This document shows, piece by piece, positions 21,314-28,296 of a stretch of DNA of 28,296 nucleotides. The translations under genes were made by a program, and so were the position numbers. Position 1 is the stretch's first letter. Every line of letters begins with the position of its first letter. Source of the DNA: an uncultured Collinsella sp. Its GTDB lineage: Bacteria > Actinomycetota > Coriobacteriia > Coriobacteriales > Coriobacteriaceae. Under the pieces are notes generated by a model that worked only from the letters and a program-made list of their open reading frames with translations, did no database searches and had not been told where the DNA came from. The stretch is from contig CAJJZP010000025.1 in NCBI GenBank assembly GCA_905197665.1, forward strand, positions 1 through 28,296, read 5' to 3'.

Positions 21314-22792
21314 ATGACTGAGACCGCTAAGAAAAAGCGCGGTATGCCTTCATCGTTCACCATTCTTCTTGCTCTGCTGGCAATCGTCGCGGTTGTTACC
21401 GTTATCGTCTCCGGTACGTCCGGTGGCGCGGTTACCGCTGCCCGCTTGAGCGATTTCTGCACCGCCCCGGTCAAGGGCTTCGCTGACGCTCTGCCCGTCT
21501 GCCTCTTCGTTATGATCCTCGGTGGCTTCCTCGGCATGATGACCGAGACCGGCGCCCTGGACAACGGCATTGCTGTTCTGGTGCAGAAGCTTAAGGGCAA
21601 TGAGATCATGCTCATTCCCGTGCTGATGTTCATCTTCTCCCTCGGTGGTACCACCTATGGTATGTGCGAGGAGACCGTTCCCTTCTACGCCCTGCTCGCC
21701 GCCACCATGATGGCTGCTGGCTTCGACCCCATGGTCGGCGCTGCCACCGTCCTGCTCGGCGCTGGCTGCGGCTGCCTCGGCTCCACGGTTAACCCGTTTG
21801 CCGTCGGTGCTGCCGTTGACGCTCTGACTGGCGTTGGCATTGAGGTCAACCAGTCCATCATCATCGGCCTCGGTGCCGTCCTGTGGATTGTTACCACTGT
21901 TATGTCCATCCTCTTCGTCATGAGCTATGCCAAGAAGGTCAAGGCTGACAAGGGTTCCACCATCCTTTCGATGCAGGAGCTCAAGGACGCCGAAGAGGCT
22001 CACGGCAAGGCTGCTTCCGAGGTTCACAAGGAGGTCAAGCTCACCGGTCGTCAGAAGGGTGTTCTGATCGCCTTTGCCTTCACCTTCGTCGTCATGATCG
22101 TCGGCTTCATCCCGCTGGCCGACCTTAACGAGGGCGTCGCCAACTTCTTCGATGCTGGCGCTGTCTATGACGCCGACGGTAACGCCATCGTTCAGGGCTG
22201 GTCTGCCCTGATCACCGGCCTGCCCATTGGTCAGTGGTACTTCGACGAGGCTTCCACCTGGTTCTTCCTCATGGCTGTCCTGATCGGTATTATCGGCGGC
22301 CTGTCCGAGAAGCAGATCGTCAACACCTTCATCACCGGCGCTGCCGACATGATGTCCGTTGTCCTCGTCATCGCTCTTGCCCGTGGTATCTCCGTCCTCA
22401 TGGCTAGCACCGGCCTCGACGTTTACGTCCTCGACGCTGCCGCCAATGCTCTGGCTGGCCTGTCCGGCGTGATCTTCGCTCCCATGAGCTTCCTGGTCTA
22501 CTTCGGCCTGTCCTTCCTGATCCCCTCGACCTCCGGTATGGCTACTGTCTCCATGCCCATCATGGGACCGCTGGCTGTTAAGCTCGGCTTCTCGCCCGAG
22601 GTCATGGTCATGATCTTCTCCGCCGCCATCGGCGTCGTGAACCTGTTCACCCCGACCTCCGGCGCCATCATGGGCGGTCTTGCTCTGGCCAAGATCGAGT
22701 GGACGACCTGGCTCAAGTTTGCTCTTAAGCTCATCGTCGCTCTCTCCGTCGTCTGCGCCATCATCCTGACCGTCGCTTGCGTGATGCTCTAA
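21314..22792 (+). CDS. YfcC/ArcD-type membrane transporter, probable arginine-ornithine antiporter
   Basis: A 492-aa polytopic inner-membrane protein of the YfcC family (C4-dicarboxylate anaerobic carrier-like) with about twelve hydrophobic segments. Two repeated re-entrant-type motifs can be seen: LGGTTYGMCEETVPFYALL in the first half and LSFLIPSTSGMATVSMPIMG in the second. Members next to arc genes are usually called ArcD or basic amino acid antiporters, so exchange of arginine for ornithine is the most likely role. This comes from context, not from substrate residues. ATG 21314 is chosen because AGGGGGG lies about 10 bp upstream; ATG 21305 and 21287 are in frame. Confidence 0.88.
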   Translation: MTETAKKKRGMPSSFTILLALLAIVAVVTVIVSGTSGGAVTAARLSDFCTAPVKGFADALPVCLFVMILGGFLGMMTETGALDNGIAVLVQKLKGNEIMLIPVLMFIFSLGGTTYGMCEETVPFYALLAATMMAAGFDPMVGAATVLLGAGCGCLGSTVNPFAVGAAVDALTGVGIEVNQSIIIGLGAVLWIVTTVMSILFVMSYAKKVKADKGSTILSMQELKDAEEAHGKAASEVHKEVKLTGRQKGVLIAFAFTFVVMIVGFIPLADLNEGVANFFDAGAVYDADGNAIVQGWSALITGLPIGQWYFDEASTWFFLMAVLIGIIGGLSEKQIVNTFITGAADMMSVVLVIALARGISVLMASTGLDVYVLDAAANALAGLSGVIFAPMSFLVYFGLSFLIPSTSGMATVSMPIMGPLAVKLGFSPEVMVMIFSAAIGVVNLFTPTSGAIMGGLALAKIEWTTWLKFALKLIVALSVVCAIILTVACVML

Positions 22793-22857
22793 GTACCCCT
22801 TGGGTACCCCACGGAAACCATGACGATCCTGTAAAGGATCACCTGGTCATCGTCTGT

Positions 22858-22878
22858 CCGGTGGGGTAACCCCACCGG
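22858..22878. terminator. Hairpin 1 behind the transporter
   Basis: CCGGTGGGG (22858-22866) and CCCCACCGG (22870-22878), 9 bp with a TAA loop and no T-run. Shorter hairpins (GTACCC/GGGTAC at 22793-22807, GATCC/GGATC near 22825-22840) come before it. Confidence 0.5.
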
Positions 22879-22894
22879 TAGACTCCTACCTTTA

Positions 22895-22925
22895 GCCCCC
22901 TCCCGTTCCGTGCGCGGGAGGGGGC
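22895..22925 (+). terminator. Hairpin 2 behind the transporter
   Basis: GCCCCCTCCCG (22895-22905) and CGGGAGGGGGC (22915-22925), a perfect 11-bp GC stem with a 9-nt loop and no real T-run. Confidence 0.6.
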
Positions 22926-22933
22926 GCACTTAT

Positions 22934-22961
22934 GTTCCGCGGTTTTACCAAACCGCGGAAC
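22934..22961. terminator. Hairpin 3 behind the transporter
   Basis: GTTCCGCGGTTT (22934-22945) and AAACCGCGGAAC (22950-22961), a perfect 12-bp stem with a TACC loop. Confidence 0.6.
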
Positions 22962-23003
22962 CACTCGACGCTGCGCGCCGCCCAGAACTACAATTTGTCA
23001 TTC

Positions 23004-23045
23004 AAAAGGCAAGGCATGACCAAAAGGTCTATGCCTTGCCTTTTT
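23004..23045 (+). terminator. Strong intrinsic terminator behind the transporter
   Basis: AAAAGGCAAGGCAT-GACC (from 23004) pairs with GGTC-T-ATGCCTTGCC, followed by TTTTT (to 23045); there is one bulged base and a short A-rich loop. This is the only member of the row with a full T-run. It carries A-rich sequence on the other side, so it may act in both directions. Confidence 0.85.
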
Positions 23046-23071
23046 CATGCCAACTTGTACGTTCTGGACGG

Positions 23072-23219
23072 CGCTCGCTGACTTATGCTCAACCTGCGAC
23101 GCTGTTATTGTTGGTGCAGGGGAACAGCTTGCCCGCTCTGGTGCCCGTTCGTTGACTTTGGCTCTGCCTGTGACGTTTCCATTGTTGGTGCGGAGTGACT
23201 TGGTTCCTGCTTCAAATTA
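23072..23219. repeat. Imperfect tandem direct repeat, about 74 bp x 2
   Basis: 23072-23145 and 23146-23219 share TGACTT, GCTC, CCTG, GACG and ATTGTTGGTGC at the same spacing in the first 46 bases; the second part has diverged. It lies in the gene-free stretch between the transporter terminator and the DUF1846 gene. Confidence 0.6.
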
Positions 23220-23303
23220 GCTATCCCGGGTCCCCGGTGGTTGCGGTGGCGTGTTTGGTTGGTGCCTGTTGGTGGCCAGGCCCTTGCGAGGGGCAGGCTC
23301 CGT

Positions 23304-23309
23304 TATAAT
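23304..23309 (+). promoter_or_regulatory. Probable -10 box of the DUF1846 gene
   Basis: A perfect TATAAT 40 bp upstream of ATG 23349. No good -35 at normal spacing. Confidence 0.5.
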
Positions 23310-23348
23310 CGCCTAGAACATTAAATGGAAACGGGACGGGAGCCATAC

Positions 23349-24830
23349 ATGCGCCAGGGTTTCGACAACGCGAAGTATATCGAGCTGCAGGCCGCTCATA
23401 TTAAGGAGCGCATCTCGCAGTTTGGCGGCAAGCTGTATTTGGAGTTTGGCGGCAAGCTGTTTGACGACTATCACGCGAGCCGCGTGCTGCCGGGTTTTGA
23501 GCCGGACAGCAAGTTTCGCATGCTCAAGAGCATAGCCGACGACGTCGAGGTCATCATCGCCATTAACGCGAACCACATCGAGAAGAACAAGGCTCGCGGT
23601 GACCTGGGCATTACCTATGACGAGGACGTTTTGCGCCTGGTCGACCTGTTCCGCGGCAACGGCTTTGCCGTCGCGGCTGTGGTCATCACCCAGTACGCCG
23701 GCCAGCCCGCTGCCGATGTGTTCCGCAACCGCCTGAACGCGCTCGGTATTCCCGCCAAGCTGCACTATCCCATCGAGGGGTATCCGCACGATGTCGATCT
23801 GATCGTGTCCGACGATGGCTATGGCAAGAACGAGTTTGTCGAGACCACCCGACCGCTCGTTGTGGTCACTGCCCCCGGTCCTGGCTCGGGCAAGCTTGCC
23901 ACCTGCCTGTCTCAGCTCTATCACGAGCACAAGCATGGCACGGCCGCCGGCTATGCCAAGTTCGAGACCTTCCCGGTCTGGAATCTTCCTCTGACGCATC
24001 CGGTCAATATTGCCTACGAGGCCGCCACGGCTGACCTCGATGACGCCAATATCATCGACTCCTTCCACCTGGAGGCCTACAACAAGACCACGGTCAACTA
24101 CAACCGCGACGTCGAGGCCTTCCCGGTAGTCCGTGCCCTGATGGAAAAGATCCTGGGCAAGAGCCCCTACCAGAGCCCTACGGACATGGGCGTCAATATG
24201 GTCGGCTTTGCCATCACCGATGACGATGCCTGCCGCGACGCTTCCAAGATGGAGATCGTTCGCCGCTACTTTACCGCGGTCGAAAATGTGCGCCGTACCG
24301 GCGTGGGCGATGAGCAAGTCGACCGTCTCAAGATTATTATGAAGAAAGCCGGCATCGATAAGAACTACTCACCGGCGCGCTCGGCGGCCCTCACCAGGGA
24401 GCAGCTGACGGGTGGTCCCGTGGGTGCCATGGTCATGCCCGATGGCTCCGTGGTGACCGGTAAGACCTCCACGCGCCTGGGCGCCGCAAGTTCGCTCATT
24501 ATGAACGCCCTCAAGCATGTCTCGGGCGTCGACCTTGAGCTCGAGGTCATTAGCGATGAGGCGATCGAGCCCATCAGCAAGCTCAAGACGCATTTCCTGG
24601 GCAGCAAAAACCCGCGCCTCCACACCGACGAGACGCTTATGGCGCTGTCGATCACCTCGGCCACGAGTGAGACGGCCGCTCGCGTCCTTTCGGGCCTGGA
24701 GCAGCTGCGCGGTTGCGATGCCTTCTTTAGCGTGATTATCTCGCCGACGGACGAGACGGTACTGCGCAAACTGGGTATCAACGTGTGCTGCGAGCCCAAG
24801 TTTGAGCGCCGCGGTTTCTTCCATCGCTAA
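23349..24830 (+). CDS. DUF1846-family protein
   Basis: A 493-aa soluble protein that I recognise as DUF1846 from its start RQGFDNAKYIELQAAHIKER and stretches such as KLYLEFGGKLFDDYHASRVLPGF. The family is conserved in many Firmicutes and Actinobacteria and has no settled function. A Gly-rich loop, TAPGPGSGK (about 173-181), resembles a P-loop, preceded by a hydrophobic strand (LVVVTAPGPGSGK), so nucleotide binding is plausible. The rest has alternating alpha/beta character, with no membrane segment or signal peptide. ATG 23349 follows GGACGGGAGCC; an upstream ATG at 23325 would add eight residues. It seems monocistronic, with a terminator behind it. Confidence 0.85.
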   Translation: MRQGFDNAKYIELQAAHIKERISQFGGKLYLEFGGKLFDDYHASRVLPGFEPDSKFRMLKSIADDVEVIIAINANHIEKNKARGDLGITYDEDVLRLVDLFRGNGFAVAAVVITQYAGQPAADVFRNRLNALGIPAKLHYPIEGYPHDVDLIVSDDGYGKNEFVETTRPLVVVTAPGPGSGKLATCLSQLYHEHKHGTAAGYAKFETFPVWNLPLTHPVNIAYEAATADLDDANIIDSFHLEAYNKTTVNYNRDVEAFPVVRALMEKILGKSPYQSPTDMGVNMVGFAITDDDACRDASKMEIVRRYFTAVENVRRTGVGDEQVDRLKIIMKKAGIDKNYSPARSAALTREQLTGGPVGAMVMPDGSVVTGKTSTRLGAASSLIMNALKHVSGVDLELEVISDEAIEPISKLKTHFLGSKNPRLHTDETLMALSITSATSETAARVLSGLEQLRGCDAFFSVIISPTDETVLRKLGINVCCEPKFERRGFFHR

Positions 24831-24864
24831 GTTTGAAGCACCGCGGTAATTGCATTGCATTTTG

Positions 24865-24897
24865 GCCGTATCGGGTTAGCGCCCGGTACGGCTTTTT
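24865..24897 (+). terminator. Terminator of the DUF1846 gene
   Basis: An 11-bp stem, GCCGTATCGGG (24865-24875) with CCCGGTACGGC (24882-24892) including one T-G pair, a 6-nt loop, then TTTTT. Confidence 0.9.
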
Positions 24898-24963
24898 GAT
24901 CAATAAAGCGTCTATTTCGGCGAAAAATAGCTGTTTACCTGCCTAGAAACAATTTGAGCGGTA

Positions 24964-24969
24964 TACAAT
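24964..24969 (+). promoter_or_regulatory. Probable -10 box of the winged-helix gene
   Basis: TACAAT in an AT-rich stretch 118 bp upstream of ATG 25087. No clear -35. Confidence 0.35.
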
Positions 24970-25086
24970 AACCGTAACTGTTTCATCCTTAGCGGGATGC
25001 CGCATGATGGATATTACCTGCCATCGTGAGGTGTGTCGGTCGCGCACGGCGCGTTAGATGCTCGTGCTCGGTTTGAGGAGGCTGCT

Positions 25087-25425
25087 ATGGCGGGCAAGGG
25101 TCGTGCGAGTGTTAACGATATGAAGCGTGTCGAGGTGCTGGTGTTGATGGAGATCGACCAGCAAACCGAAGACAATGGCGGGCCGTATGGTTTCTCGCGC
25201 AAAACGCTTGCCGAGCGCGTGGGGGTTTCGCCGTATCGTGCCCGCGCCGCAATCGATCGCTTGGATTCCGAAGGTATGATTGATGTCGTCTCGCGTTATA
25301 GCGACGACGGCGGTCAGCTTGCAAATGGCATTTGCCTCACCGAACGTGGTGAGTGGTATCTTGAGGGCGTCCGTACCGGCATGCTCGTTCAAGAAATGCT
25401 TGAGGACGAGGTTGCTGATCGATAG
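25087..25425 (+). CDS. Small winged-helix DNA-binding protein
   Basis: A 112-aa protein with a predicted winged helix-turn-helix: VEVLVLMEIDQQTEDNGGPY (helix 1 region), FSRKTLAERVGVSPYRARAAIDRL (about 38-61, helix-turn-helix) and GMIDVVSRYSDDGGQLANGICLTERG (wing). It resembles MarR/PadR/GntR-type N-terminal domains but has no effector domain. ATG 25087 follows GAGGAGG, the best ribosome site in the area; an upstream GTG at 25033 is possible but poorer. It stands alone between two good terminators. It could be a local regulator of pyrG or an unlinked one; the target is unknown. Confidence 0.75.
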   Translation: MAGKGRASVNDMKRVEVLVLMEIDQQTEDNGGPYGFSRKTLAERVGVSPYRARAAIDRLDSEGMIDVVSRYSDDGGQLANGICLTERGEWYLEGVRTGMLVQEMLEDEVADR

Positions 25426-25450
25426 CAGCATGTAACCCTTGCCATAGCGA

Positions 25451-25482
25451 CGCCGCCTGGGAAACCGGGCGGCGTTTTGTTT
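25451..25482 (+). terminator. Terminator of the winged-helix gene
   Basis: CGCCGCCTGG (25451-25460) and CCGGGCGGCG (25465-25474), a 10-bp stem with one T-G pair closed by a GAAA tetraloop, followed by TTTTGTTT. Confidence 0.9.
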
Positions 25483-25542
25483 CAAGATGGAGAAATGCTA
25501 TTGCGCGTAAGAAAAATTGCGTGCGGCGTGCGTCGCGAGTAT

Positions 25543-25548
25543 TACAAT
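25543..25548 (+). promoter_or_regulatory. Probable -10 box of pyrG
   Basis: TACAAT 56 bp upstream of the pyrG ATG. TTGCGT at 25517-25522 is 20 bp away, too far for a normal -35, so the assignment is tentative. Confidence 0.4.
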
Positions 25549-25603
25549 GAAGACCCGTAAGATGTGTATGGACAACTTCTACGGGAAGCGCAGGTAACTC
25601 AAT

Positions 25604-27265
25604 ATGACCAAGCATGTGTTCGTGACCGGCGGCGTGGTTTCGTCTCTGGGCAAGGGTATTACCGCGGCCTCGCTGGGCCGTCTGCTCAAGTCGCGCGGGT
25701 ACAAGGTAACGATGCAAAAGGCCGACCCGTATCTGAACGTCGACCCCGGCACCATGAGCCCGTTCCAGCATGGCGAGGTCTTTGTGACCGAGGACGGCTA
25801 CGAGTCCGATCTGGACCTGGGTCACTACGAGCGCTTTATCGACGAGAACCTGACCCGCGATTCCAACTTTACGACTGGTGCCATCTATAAGAGCCTGATC
25901 GCCCGCGAGCGTCGCGGTGACTTTTTAGGCGGTACCGTGCAGGTGATTCCTCACGTCACCAATGCCATTAAGGATAAGTTCCGCCGCATCGAGGAGCAGA
26001 CCGGCTCCGATGTAGTCATCACCGAGCTGGGCGGCACGATCGGCGACATCGAGTCCCAACCGTTTGTCGAGGCCATTCGTCAGTACCGCAAGGAGGCCGG
26101 CCCCGAGAACGTCTGCTACATCCACGTGTCGCTCGTTCCCTATATCGCCGCCGCCCACGAGGTCAAGACCAAGCCCACGCAGCACTCCGTCAAGGAGCTC
26201 CGCAGCTTTGGCATCCAGCCCGATATTATCGTGTTGCGCTCCGACCACCATATCGATGACGCTATCCGCGGGAAGATCGCAAGCTTCTGCGACGTCGACA
26301 CCGATTGCGTCTTTACCAACGAGGACTGCGCGAGCATTTACGATGTTCCGCAGCTGCTTGCCGAGCAGGACTTTGACCTGCGCATTTGCGAGCGCCTGGG
26401 TCTGGACCCGCGTGAGCGCGACATGAGCGAGTGGAACGAGTTCCTGCGCAAACAGAATCACGCCAACCATCACGCCGACAAGGTGAAGATTGCCGTCGTT
26501 GGCAAGTACACGCAGCTGCCCGATGCGTACCTGTCGGTTATCGAGGCCCTGCACCATGCGGGTGTCTTCTACGATCGCCATGTGGACGTCCAGCTGGTCG
26601 ACGGCGAGAGCCTCGACGAGCAGAATGTCTCCGAAGTTCTGGACGGCGCTTCGGGCATCCTGGTCCCCGGCGGCTTTGGCAAGCGCGCCCTGGAGGGCAA
26701 GATCCTCGCGGCCGAGTTTGCCCGCGAGCACAAGATTCCGTATCTGGGCATTTGCCTGGGTATGCAGGTGGCCGTGTGCGAGTTCGCCCGCAACGTCGTC
26801 GGCCTTGCCGGCGCCAGCTCCTCCGAGTTCGACCCGGACGGTCCGTTTAGCGTCATCGATCTGATGAGCTCGCAGGAGGATGTGACCGAGAAGGGCGGCA
26901 CCATGCGTCTGGGCGCCTATCCGTGCAAGCTCGCCGCCGATACCCTCGCTCGCGAGGCATATGGCGAGGATCTCGTCTACGAGCGTCACCGTCACCGCTT
27001 TGAGTTTAACAACGCCTTCCGCGACCAGCTCGAGGACGCCGGCTTGGTTATCTCTGGCCTCTCACCCGACGAGCGCCTGGTCGAGATGGTCGAGCTGCCG
27101 CGCGACGTGCATCCGTGGTATGTGGCAACCCAGGCTCACCCCGAGTTCAAGAGCCGTCCGACCAACCCGCAGCCGCTGTTCCGAGAGTTCGTGCGTGCCT
27201 CGATCGGTCAGCACGAGGGTGTCGATCGCCTACAGGTGACGCCCATGAACCTCGCTACGGACTAA
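25604..27265 (+). CDS. pyrG: CTP synthase
   Basis: Makes CTP from UTP, ATP and glutamine, the last step of pyrimidine nucleotide synthesis. The 553-aa protein has the N-terminal synthetase domain (about 1-270) with the P-loop GGVVSSLGKG (9-18), the metal and UTP region KADPYLNVDPGTMSPFQHGE, and TELGGTIGDIESQPF. The C-terminal class I glutamine amidotransferase domain has an oxyanion strand PGGFG, the nucleophile Cys384 in LGICLGMQ, and the catalytic pair HPEF near residue 512. A weak AGGTAAC precedes ATG 25604. The next gene begins 2 nt after the stop, so pyrG and xerD are very probably cotranscribed. Confidence 0.98.
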   Translation: MTKHVFVTGGVVSSLGKGITAASLGRLLKSRGYKVTMQKADPYLNVDPGTMSPFQHGEVFVTEDGYESDLDLGHYERFIDENLTRDSNFTTGAIYKSLIARERRGDFLGGTVQVIPHVTNAIKDKFRRIEEQTGSDVVITELGGTIGDIESQPFVEAIRQYRKEAGPENVCYIHVSLVPYIAAAHEVKTKPTQHSVKELRSFGIQPDIIVLRSDHHIDDAIRGKIASFCDVDTDCVFTNEDCASIYDVPQLLAEQDFDLRICERLGLDPRERDMSEWNEFLRKQNHANHHADKVKIAVVGKYTQLPDAYLSVIEALHHAGVFYDRHVDVQLVDGESLDEQNVSEVLDGASGILVPGGFGKRALEGKILAAEFAREHKIPYLGICLGMQVAVCEFARNVVGLAGASSSEFDPDGPFSVIDLMSSQEDVTEKGGTMRLGAYPCKLAADTLAREAYGEDLVYERHRHRFEFNNAFRDQLEDAGLVISGLSPDERLVEMVELPRDVHPWYVATQAHPEFKSRPTNPQPLFREFVRASIGQHEGVDRLQVTPMNLATD

Positions 27266-27267
27266 GG

Positions 27268-28209
27268 GTGCCGGCGAACAAAGAACATACCGAAGCTACT
27301 CCCTCGTCGCTCGCCGTGGCGGCGGGGGAGTATCTCGATTACCTCGCGGTCGAGCGGGGTTTGGCGCGCAACACGATTGCGGCCTACCGTCGTGACCTGA
27401 CGACGTACTGCGCCTATCTGGAGCGGGCGGGCATCATGTCTTTTGATGAGGCGACTCGTCAGGTCGTGGAGGGCTTTGTCGCCGACCGTCGCGATGGGGG
27501 CTATTCCGATGCCTCGGTGGAGCGTGCGCTTGCGGCCGTGAAGGGCCTGCATGCCTTTTTGGTGCGCGATGGGATTGTGGCCCAAAATCCAACGGCGGCG
27601 TTGCGCCTGCCTAAAAAGGCTGAGCGTTTGCCGGAGTATCTATCGGTGGAGGATGTCTCGGCGCTGCTCGATCAAGACTTCCCCGAGGGCGAGATAGGCT
27701 TGCGCGACCATGCCATCTTGGAAGTGCTCTACGGATGCGGCTTGCGTGTGAGCGAGTTGGTGGGGCTCGATGTGGGCGATATCCATATCGACGATGGCTT
27801 TGTGCTCGTTCGCGGTAAGGGCTCAAAGGAGCGCCTGTCCCCGTTGGTGGGAAGCGCGGCGCGAGCTCTGACGCGCTATATAACTAAGGGGCGTTCTCGC
27901 TTGGCGGCCCATGCCCACGGAACCGAGACCTCGGCGGTCTTTTTAAATAAGAACGGCCGCCGTCTGTCGCGCCAGGGCATCCATGCCATCTGTGAGCGCT
28001 ACGGGCGCCAGGTGGGGCTGGTGGGACTCCATCCCCATACGCTGCGTCACTCCTTTGCCACCCATATGCTTGCGGGCGGTGCAGACCTCCGTGTGCTACA
28101 GGAGATCTTGGGTCATGCCGATATATCGACCACGCAGGTCTACACGCATGTCGATCGTACGCAACTGACCGAGGTCTATCTGGCGGCGCACCCGCTGGCA
28201 CATCGTTAA
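27268..28209 (+). CDS. xerD: XerD-type tyrosine recombinase
   Basis: A site-specific recombinase of 313 aa, probably one of the XerC/XerD pair that resolves chromosome dimers at dif. It has an N-terminal SAM-like core-binding domain (about 12-112) and a catalytic domain with Arg160 (GCGLRVSEL), Lys184 (RGKGSKERL), His257 and Arg260 (HPHTLRHSFATHML), His283 (LGHADISTTQ) and nucleophile Tyr292 (VYTHV). The frame is open upstream inside pyrG, but GTG 27268, 2 nt after the pyrG stop, gives the usual XerC/D length and start. Xer length and lack of phage or integron genes nearby argue for the housekeeping role. The choice of XerD over XerC is tentative. Confidence 0.9.
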   Translation: MPANKEHTEATPSSLAVAAGEYLDYLAVERGLARNTIAAYRRDLTTYCAYLERAGIMSFDEATRQVVEGFVADRRDGGYSDASVERALAAVKGLHAFLVRDGIVAQNPTAALRLPKKAERLPEYLSVEDVSALLDQDFPEGEIGLRDHAILEVLYGCGLRVSELVGLDVGDIHIDDGFVLVRGKGSKERLSPLVGSAARALTRYITKGRSRLAAHAHGTETSAVFLNKNGRRLSRQGIHAICERYGRQVGLVGLHPHTLRHSFATHMLAGGADLRVLQEILGHADISTTQVYTHVDRTQLTEVYLAAHPLAHR

Positions 28210-28242
28210 CACATCGCTGGCCTGCATATCTATAGGTATTTG

Positions 28243-28296
28243 GGGACGGGCCCCAGATTGCCGCGGCGCGCTTTTGCGCGCGCATGGGCAATCTGG
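28243..28296. repeat. Palindromic GGGACGGG element, cut by the window end
   Basis: CCAGATTGCC (28253-28262) pairs with GGCAATCTGG (28287-28296), and inside it GCGCGC (28266-28271) pairs with GCGCGC (28276-28281) around TTTT. Directly before the left arm stands GGGGACGGGCC (28243-28253). If the palindrome continues, the next bases outside the window should be its reverse complement. It lies just after xerD and could also act as a terminator. Confidence 0.75.

Overview
The window looks like a chromosomal segment of a GC-rich, anaerobic, gut-type actinobacterium of the class Coriobacteriia, most like Collinsella or a close relative. That placement is an inference from gene content, codon style and the character of the intergenic palindromes; no database was searched. 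There are 20 intact protein genes and one degenerate insertion sequence. I see no tRNA, rRNA or CRISPR array.

Layout. (1) 62-6087: phosphotransacetylase (pta, minus); a two-gene plus-strand pair for UDP-galactopyranose mutase and a family-2 glycosyltransferase (galactofuranose/surface glycan); then, on minus, a P1-family self-cleaving peptidase and an overlapping DJ-1/PfpI-maf pair. (2) 6088-11369: an accessory-looking block. A repeat-rich gap leads into a transcript with an intrinsic terminator in its leader, then an EamA-type transporter, a GH1 6-phospho-beta-glucosidase and a PTS EIIBC without its own IIA domain. A collapsed IS3-family element of about 414 bp with both ends recognisable follows. 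(3) 11370-15187: housekeeping genes on minus, an RlmD/RumA-type rRNA uracil methyltransferase and polyphosphate kinase with an unusual Pro/Ala-rich tail. (4) 15188-23348: an arginine deiminase island, arcA - arcT-like aminotransferase - arcA - arcB - YfcC/ArcD-type transporter. (5) 23349-28209: a DUF1846 protein, a small winged-helix protein, pyrG, and a xerD-type recombinase 2 nt behind pyrG.

The arginine island is the most unusual part. The two arcA genes are identical at protein level and apparently at DNA level across a 1,267-bp tract that begins about 24 bp before the ATG and ends 1 bp after the stop codon. Their upstream regions are clearly homologous but strongly diverged, which makes them a natural comparative experiment. 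Both keep a -10 box, a poor -35 box, and two direct CCGTTC boxes exactly 21 bp apart at the same distance from the -10. Both 5' leaders keep two hairpins whose stems change in compensating ways. I infer a shared activator-dependent promoter and a structured leader RNA, with gene conversion holding the coding parts identical. Arginine would be imported against ornithine by the YfcC-type carrier, deiminated by ArcA to citrulline and split by ArcB to ornithine and carbamoyl phosphate. No carbamate kinase gene (arcC) is present here.

Intergenic DNA is rich in palindromes, several carrying a GGGACGGG-like core (6178-6231, 28243-28296, weaker at 11286-11331). There is also a large inverted repeat that includes the 3' end of the glycosyltransferase gene, a doubled TCTGTAACA/TGTTACAGA element, and a row of stem-loops behind the transporter gene.
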